DNA of 10,957 bases from an uncultured Mycoplasma sp. (GTDB lineage: Bacteria > Bacillota_I > Bacilli_A > RF39 > UBA660): contig CANDSI010000018.1 in NCBI GenBank assembly GCA_947388575.1, positions 1 through 10,957 of the forward strand, read 5' to 3'. The notes under the pieces were generated by a model. The model was not told the DNA's origin, did not search any database, and was given only the letters and a program-made list of their open reading frames with translations. Shown in pieces: positions 6,642 to 10,957 of the stretch. How positions within the stretch are numbered: the first letter of the stretch is position 1; each line of letters opens with the position of its first letter. Position numbers and translations under genes: made by a program.

Positions 6642-9362
6642 TTAATATTTACATCCATTATTAACATACTCTTCAATTTTATCACTTAAAATAGAATTTT
6701 TTGTTCTATTTATACAATGTTGAGAAGGACAATTACCATGAATACTACAAGGTTCACTTCCTCCTGGAGATTCATAATGATCACACCAATATGCTCCAGT
6801 ATCTATAGCATTATGTCCGCCAGTTATATATTTATAAGTATTAGAATAGCTTCTTTCTAATTCTCTTAACATAAAATTAAATTGCATTTCAAAGTTACCA
6901 ATTGAAACATTTCTTTCTTTAGCATAATTATATAGATTTAGCTTTCGCCCTCCACTAGTCCATTGAACCAAACCATAGCCCGCACTATCACTCGAAAAAT
7001 TTTTATAAGAACCATTATCAACCGCTAAGGTATAACTTGAATCAGTATAACCAAGTTTTGATTCATAAGAATTTTGTAAATTTATAGGATTATAACCACT
7101 TTCTGCATAAAGATTAGCCATTATTCCAATTGTAGCCTCTTTTGAGAATCCTGAAGCAAGCAATGAAGAACATACCATATTTTTACCATCACCATCATTA
7201 CCAGATATATTAGCATTAATCGAATTAACAGGTCTTGGATTATCTGCTTTGACATAATTTGATGGATTTACTTTTGTTCCCTCTAATCTCACTTCAAAAT
7301 GCAAGTGGCAACCAGTTGAAGATCCACTACTACCCATAACGCCAATCTTTTGACCTTGACTAACTGTATCCCCGACTTTTACTGATACTGTACCACTCGA
7401 CATATGAGCATAAACTGTTGAAGTGCCATCACCATGATCAATAATAACATAATTTCCATAACCACCTCCACAAGAACTGCCATAAGAACCATTTGTTGGA
7501 CATGAATCGTTCATAGTAGTTACTGTGCCACTTTTAGAGGCTATAATAACATTAGAAAAACATGCTGTTCCTCCAGAAATATCAATACCTTTATGATTAC
7601 TTTTTATATTATTAATAATTCTTGGACCAAATGGAGAAGTAATTGTTGTAGCTGTAGGAGTTCCTCCATAAATATTTCCTTGCGTAGGCTCTTTACTACC
7701 AATTGGCCACCAATAAGCATCATTTTCTGTTAATGTATAATAAGTACAATAATCACTCAATCTATATAATGCTAATTTAGTACTAATTGAGCTAGGACCA
7801 CTAACAATATTACTAGTCATTTTTGTATAAATATTTCGATAGTCTTCACTACTATAGTGAACTCCAGCACTATCATAACTTTTTATAGAACTTTCTGTAT
7901 ACCCCAAATCAACATACTTTAAGTTATTTAAGCTAGCTTTATTAATACCATCTTTCATTGCATTATTAAATTCATTAATGGTTTCATTTTTAGCATATTT
8001 AGAGCTACTATCTAATACGGGACCAACAGAAACAATATATAAATTATGGTTACTCCATTCACCTTTAGCAAGCTCAATATATTTTTCTAAATAACTATTT
8101 ACATTTCCTAAGTCATTAACTCCTAACCAAATAATTATGTTATATAATTTGCCATTTGCTATTTTAGAATTAACAGCATTAATTCCACCATTAGAGGCAT
8201 TAGTAGTGCCTGTAAAACCACTATTACCAACTAACCAGTTATAACCATACCCGACTCCATAAACGGTATTGCTCTCATTAATTACAGATGTAAGTAACAT
8301 TCCCTGAGTTCTAGAATCTCCTAAAAATATATTTTCTCTAGCTTCATTAATAGTAATATTTTCTTCTGTTTCAACTTTAAAGACATTATTAAGAATCTCA
8401 CTATAGTTTGAACCAGACACTGCTTCACTTTCTAAATTTTCAAGTATAGAACTATTAATAGCTATTGAATTTGCACTTCCTAAAGAAGAAATACTTGATT
8501 TATAAGAAGAAGAAATAAATAAATATTCACTAATTTGTTCATATATAGAATTTAATTTTTCTAATGATCCTTCTACCCCATCAAATAAGGAACTTTCATT
8601 AATAACTCCATCATAAACATCACATATTTTAACATTTACATTTTTACTTCCACTAACATATCCGCCTAAGCTAAGTACATTAGTTTTTAAAACTATCATT
8701 AAAGCTTTAATTGTTTCATCAGAATAATCTCCATCTTTTGTATAAAGATAAGCCATTCTTGTAACATAGTCTTTTAAATCTAAATTTTGTAGATTACTAG
8801 TTGTCTCACAACTTGAAACTACGACTTTAGTTGCATTAAAGTTACAAGCAGAATCATAATATCCTAAGCCCTGGTTTTTATTATCATCACTAGAAGCTAA
8901 AATAATAAAAAGTATAAGTAATAATAATAGAATAACTCCTATAACTACCCATGTCCAAGGATTTTTCTTAATAAATTCTATAATTGCTTTTTTAACATTT
9001 TTCTTAACAGCATCTTTTACAGCATTTTTAGCCGCATCTTTTGCTGCTTCAGTTGCATTATCTGCAAGATTATTTCCAGCTTCTTGTGCTGCATTTTGAA
9101 CATTAGAAGATAAACTATTATTATTAACATTATTCTCTTGGAAATCACTATCTCCATAATTATTTGAATTTTCGATATCAACATTACTTTCATCAAATCC
9201 AGTTTCAACAAAATCTTCATTATACTCTTCCTCTTCAGCTCCATCTTCAGAAAGCAGGGTTAAGCATACTATTAGAAGTAAATCTTCGACCAGATATAGA
9301 TATTCCTGAGGACCTAGCTTGAGTTTGAGTTGTAGTTGCACCAAACTCTTTTTTATCTGCAA
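6642..9362 (-). CDS. Membrane-anchored multi-domain wall hydrolase: SGNH esterase, M23 peptidase, phage-tail lysozyme
   Basis: Numbered from the TTG at 9362 (906 residues). Residues 38-100 are acidic and Asn-rich, 102-133 form an Ala/Lys amphipathic helix, and 136-156 span the membrane. Outside, 195-260 weakly recalls SpoIID (YV...ETIKALMIVLKT). Residues 341-515 are an SGNH hydrolase (GDS with S350, GVND 414-417, H502) in which alanine 499 replaces the usual DxxH aspartate. Residues 570-705 are an M23 endopeptidase with all zinc ligands (H590, D594, HLH 686-688) plus H653. Residues 730-840 match phage-tail lysozyme (AESG, E754; AGYGLVQW), followed by a Cys-rich tail. It probably cuts acetyl groups, peptide cross-links and glycan strands of peptidoglycan. 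The TTG has GAGGAG only 3 bases upstream. Codons 1-37 overlap the previous gene, use atypical GC-ending codons and look non-coding, so the real protein probably enters this frame near 9251. Confidence 0.88.
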   Translation of the reverse strand: MQIKKSLVQLQLKLKLGPQEYLYLVEDLLLIVCLTLLSEDGAEEEEYNEDFVETGFDESNVDIENSNNYGDSDFQENNVNNNSLSSNVQNAAQEAGNNLADNATEAAKDAAKNAVKDAVKKNVKKAIIEFIKKNPWTWVVIGVILLLLLILFIILASSDDNKNQGLGYYDSACNFNATKVVVSSCETTSNLQNLDLKDYVTRMAYLYTKDGDYSDETIKALMIVLKTNVLSLGGYVSGSKNVNVKICDVYDGVINESSLFDGVEGSLEKLNSIYEQISEYLFISSSYKSSISSLGSANSIAINSSILENLESEAVSGSNYSEILNNVFKVETEENITINEARENIFLGDSRTQGMLLTSVINESNTVYGVGYGYNWLVGNSGFTGTTNASNGGINAVNSKIANGKLYNIIIWLGVNDLGNVNSYLEKYIELAKGEWSNHNLYIVSVGPVLDSSSKYAKNETINEFNNAMKDGINKASLNNLKYVDLGYTESSIKSYDSAGVHYSSEDYRNIYTKMTSNIVSGPSSISTKLALYRLSDYCTYYTLTENDAYWWPIGSKEPTQGNIYGGTPTATTITSPFGPRIINNIKSNHKGIDISGGTACFSNVIIASKSGTVTTMNDSCPTNGSYGSSCGGGYGNYVIIDHGDGTSTVYAHMSSGTVSVKVGDTVSQGQKIGVMGSSGSSTGCHLHFEVRLEGTKVNPSNYVKADNPRPVNSINANISGNDGDGKNMVCSSLLASGFSKEATIGIMANLYAESGYNPINLQNSYESKLGYTDSSYTLAVDNGSYKNFSSDSAGYGLVQWTSGGRKLNLYNYAKERNVSIGNFEMQFNFMLRELERSYSNTYKYITGGHNAIDTGAYWCDHYESPGGSEPCSIHGNCPSQHCINRTKNSILSDKIEEYVNNGCKY
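9246..9267 (-). other. Frame junction: possible +1 frameshift site or single-base insertion
   Basis: On the minus strand the first frame reads ATG CTT AAC CCT GCT TTC TGA, and the hydrolase frame, one base later, reads CTT TCT GAA GAT GGA GCT. Removing one T of the TTT at 9253-9251 joins the frames as ...MLNPASEDGAEEEE. Codon choice is typical for the first frame up to here and for the second only after here. Both the UGA stop in the shift window and a CUU codon able to re-pair as UUA are features known from +1 recoding sites (prfB and Ty1 respectively), but neither heptamer is matched exactly. Confidence 0.45.
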
Positions 9363-10815
9363 TTTCTCCTCTTATTCCATTCCTTTTAACATTCATAGAA
9401 GCATTTAAATTAGCTTTGGCAGTAGTATAACTTGAGCCTTTATTATTATTTAATGTTGGATTGTCTATAGTTTCTCCTATTCCTGCTTTAGAAATAGTTG
9501 TATCATATTGAAGATCACCTTCATAAGAATTATTATTAGTTCCTAAGTGCCCTTCGCTAGCTATATTAACTGAATGCGCTTCGCTAGAAGATATTCCTCC
9601 AGTAATATTACTAAAAGAACTTTCGTTAAAATTAATATAACCTCCACTACTAACATTTAAATTACGATATTCATCTTTTAAATAGTTATTATATGTACGG
9701 GATATTAATCCTCTAGAAATAGCTTTTTTAACAAGCATGGCCTCTAACAAAGCTCTAGTATCATCATTTCCACCATTATACTTATTAAACAATCTAATAA
9801 ATTTATCCATTGGTGAATTATATTTTCTATTTGCAGAATAACTATTAAAATAATCAGCAAACATAGATTCAAAACTCATACCAGATTCACTGCATATTGA
9901 TTCAAAAGCAGAAAAAAATTGATCTCCAAAATAATTCAAATTACGTGAATTTAAGCCTGATACTTTAAGACTACTACGTAAAGATTCGAAAGCTGCATCT
10001 GCTTTATTTTTATAAACAGCTTTCCTTTCAACATAAGTAACGACTTTATCCATTAATGTTTTATCATTAATACAAGTTTTTAATATTTCTACCGCTACAT
10101 CCTCTAATTTCGAATTAGGCGGTAAAACAATTTTTTCATTTTTATTTTTAATAGCATTTACAACATCATAAGAACCAACATTATTTCCTGTTTTATTTAT
10201 AAATTCTTCCATTGAAGAACAAATTATAACTCTATCCATTGCATCATTTATCTCATTTACAGGAATTTTATCTTTAAGTTCTTCTTCATGAGAAACTTCT
10301 TCAATTAAAGCTTTAAACTCTTCTAATTTATCCTCTGTTGAACTAGTAGTTTCGCTTAAATTATCATTTTCATAATCTGTTTTTTGAATAATATCTTGTA
10401 TTTCTTCTAAGCTTTCTTTAACTTGTTCTCTTTGTTCTTGAGCTTTTTCTTTTTTTGAGAGAGTATTTCTTACCCCACCATATATTTCGCTAGCCTCTCC
10501 TAAGATACTATCTAATTTAGATAAATCGCTGCTATAAACAGTACTTTTACTTCCAACATAATTTTTTAAAGAATCGATTTTTTTTCGTAAATCCGGAGTT
10601 AAATCATAAGTATCAATTTGGTTTAATATTGATTTTAAAATAAGCTGTTTTAAATTATAAGAATTGATTAAATCATTATTTTCTACAACAAGAGTATTAC
10701 TAGCATCAAATCTATAGCGTTCTTTAAGTGAAGATTTTAAAACACTATCTAATTCTTCATCAACTAAAAAACGATACCTTTTCCCCCCAATAATTATTTC
10801 TATATATTTTTTCAT
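9247..10815 (-). CDS. Soluble coiled-coil protein, first gene of the operon (unknown function)
   Basis: I do not recognise this family. The 522-residue product has no signal peptide or membrane segment. It has a small beta-like N-terminus (KKYIEIIIGGKRYRFLV), a charged coiled-coil stretch (about 118-180), a helical middle (190-385) and a Ser/Asn/Gly/Thr-rich tail (388-522). The start is ATG at 10815-10813 with GGTGG 4 bases upstream. An in-frame TTG at 10851 is rejected because it would lie on the promoter -10. The gene stops at TGA 9249-9247. The hydrolase frame continues from the same point shifted by +1, so the tail could be a cytoplasmic linker joining this protein to the membrane-anchored hydrolase if ribosomes shift frame or if one T is an error. 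Position and soluble character suggest a cytoplasmic partner or domain of the hydrolase; that is inference. Confidence 0.82.
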   Translation of the reverse strand: MKKYIEIIIGGKRYRFLVDEELDSVLKSSLKERYRFDASNTLVVENNDLINSYNLKQLILKSILNQIDTYDLTPDLRKKIDSLKNYVGSKSTVYSSDLSKLDSILGEASEIYGGVRNTLSKKEKAQEQREQVKESLEEIQDIIQKTDYENDNLSETTSSTEDKLEEFKALIEEVSHEEELKDKIPVNEINDAMDRVIICSSMEEFINKTGNNVGSYDVVNAIKNKNEKIVLPPNSKLEDVAVEILKTCINDKTLMDKVVTYVERKAVYKNKADAAFESLRSSLKVSGLNSRNLNYFGDQFFSAFESICSESGMSFESMFADYFNSYSANRKYNSPMDKFIRLFNKYNGGNDDTRALLEAMLVKKAISRGLISRTYNNYLKDEYRNLNVSSGGYINFNESSFSNITGGISSSEAHSVNIASEGHLGTNNNSYEGDLQYDTTISKAGIGETIDNPTLNNNKGSSYTTAKANLNASMNVKRNGIRGEIADKKEFGATTTQTQARSSGISISGRRFTSNSMLNPAF

Positions 10816-10850
10816 AAAACCACCATTTAAAATCATGAATTCTATATTCA

Positions 10851-10859
10851 ATTATATCA
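10851..10859 (-). promoter_or_regulatory. Extended -10 promoter of the four-gene hydrolase/antiporter operon
   Basis: The minus strand reads TGATATAAT: a perfect TATAAT (10856-10851) with a TG extension. The -35 position holds only a weak TTTTAA with 17-base spacing, which is common for extended -10 promoters. Transcripts would begin near 10844, giving a leader of about 29 bases to the ATG at 10815. No further promoter of this quality or terminator is seen between the operon genes. Confidence 0.6.
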
Positions 10860-10922
10860 TAAAGATTAATAAATTAAAAGAAAGTAAGACACTAAATTAA
10901 AGTTTTGCCAATTTTCAAATGA

Positions 10923-10951
10923 ATTTCAGTTTTTAATAAATTAACTGAAAT
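10923..10951. repeat. Inverted repeat upstream of the operon promoter
   Basis: ATTTCAGTT (10923-10931) and its exact complement AACTGAAAT (10943-10951) flank an 11-base AT-rich loop. The centre lies about 80 bases upstream of the -10. No clear T-run follows on either strand, so it is a weak terminator candidate; an operator for a dimeric regulator is another reading. What it belongs to cannot be judged because the window ends at 10957. Confidence 0.4.
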
Positions 10952-10957
10952 AAGTCT

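Noticed and set aside
9017..9244. ATG at 9244 as start of a 75-residue gene or of the hydrolase
   Set aside because: It is in the third frame, lacks a ribosome binding site, and encodes a Lys/Leu-rich product that is a shadow of the hydrolase N-terminal region. It could start the hydrolase only if another base were missing just after it.
9247..9250. TGA read as tryptophan, joining the two operon genes
   Set aside because: Reading on in the same frame soon meets TAA and gives nonsense sequence, TGG is used for all tryptophans examined, and ybxB ends at TGA. The hydrolase lies in a different frame.
10813..10851. Upstream TTG start at 10851 for the 522-residue protein
   Set aside because: It would place the start codon on the promoter -10. 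The ATG at 10815 has a ribosome binding site and sits after the predicted transcript start.
1..10957. Mobile element, CRISPR array, tRNA or rRNA genes
   Set aside because: No transposase, integrase, spaced direct repeats, tRNA cloverleaf or rRNA sequence could be seen. The conjugation resemblance rests only on domain types.

Overview
The window comes from a strongly AT-rich bacterium of the low-GC Gram-positive branch. The evidence is the rpoB and YbxB sequences, the ybxB-rpoB gene order known from Bacillus subtilis, Shine-Dalgarno motifs of the AGGAG and GGTGAT types, and a lipobox lipoprotein. Tryptophan is encoded by TGG, and TGA ends two genes, so the genetic code is the standard one and not the Mycoplasma code. 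Natural changes in the rifampicin pocket of RpoB suggest a relative of Erysipelotrichia, Mollicutes or the gut RF39-type lineages. That placement is inference.

Layout. Bases 1-3175 (minus) hold rpoB, cut by the window edge about 100 residues before its usual end. Upstream of it lies ybxB (3271-3867, minus), an RsmC-type rRNA methyltransferase with its own good promoter. A 240-base divergent gap separates ybxB from a plus-strand cyclophilin-type lipoprotein (4108-4737). A hairpin that works in both directions and touches both stop codons closes this gene and the convergent operon that follows.

Bases 10859 to 4757 form a four-gene minus-strand operon behind an extended -10 promoter. In order these are a 522-residue soluble coiled-coil protein, a very large membrane-anchored wall hydrolase (frame 6642-9362), a 300-residue single-pass membrane protein with an apparent NTF2-like repeat, and a Ca2+/cation antiporter. 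Gaps between the last three genes are 12-13 bases, and the ribosome binding sites overlap the preceding stop codons.

The operon is the most interesting part. One polypeptide carries an SGNH esterase, a complete M23 (LytM) endopeptidase and a phage-tail-type lysozyme outside the membrane, and perhaps a degenerate SpoIID-like segment as well. Together these could attack acetyl groups, peptide cross-links and glycan strands of peptidoglycan. An Ala/Lys helix before its membrane segment and the NTF2-like partner resemble wall-opening and VirB8/TcpC-like parts of Gram-positive type IV secretion machines, but no ATPase or relaxase is in view. The hydrolase has no convincing start codon. Its coding begins exactly where the 522-residue gene stops, in the +1 frame, which suggests a frameshifted fusion, whether programmed, mutational or a sequencing error.
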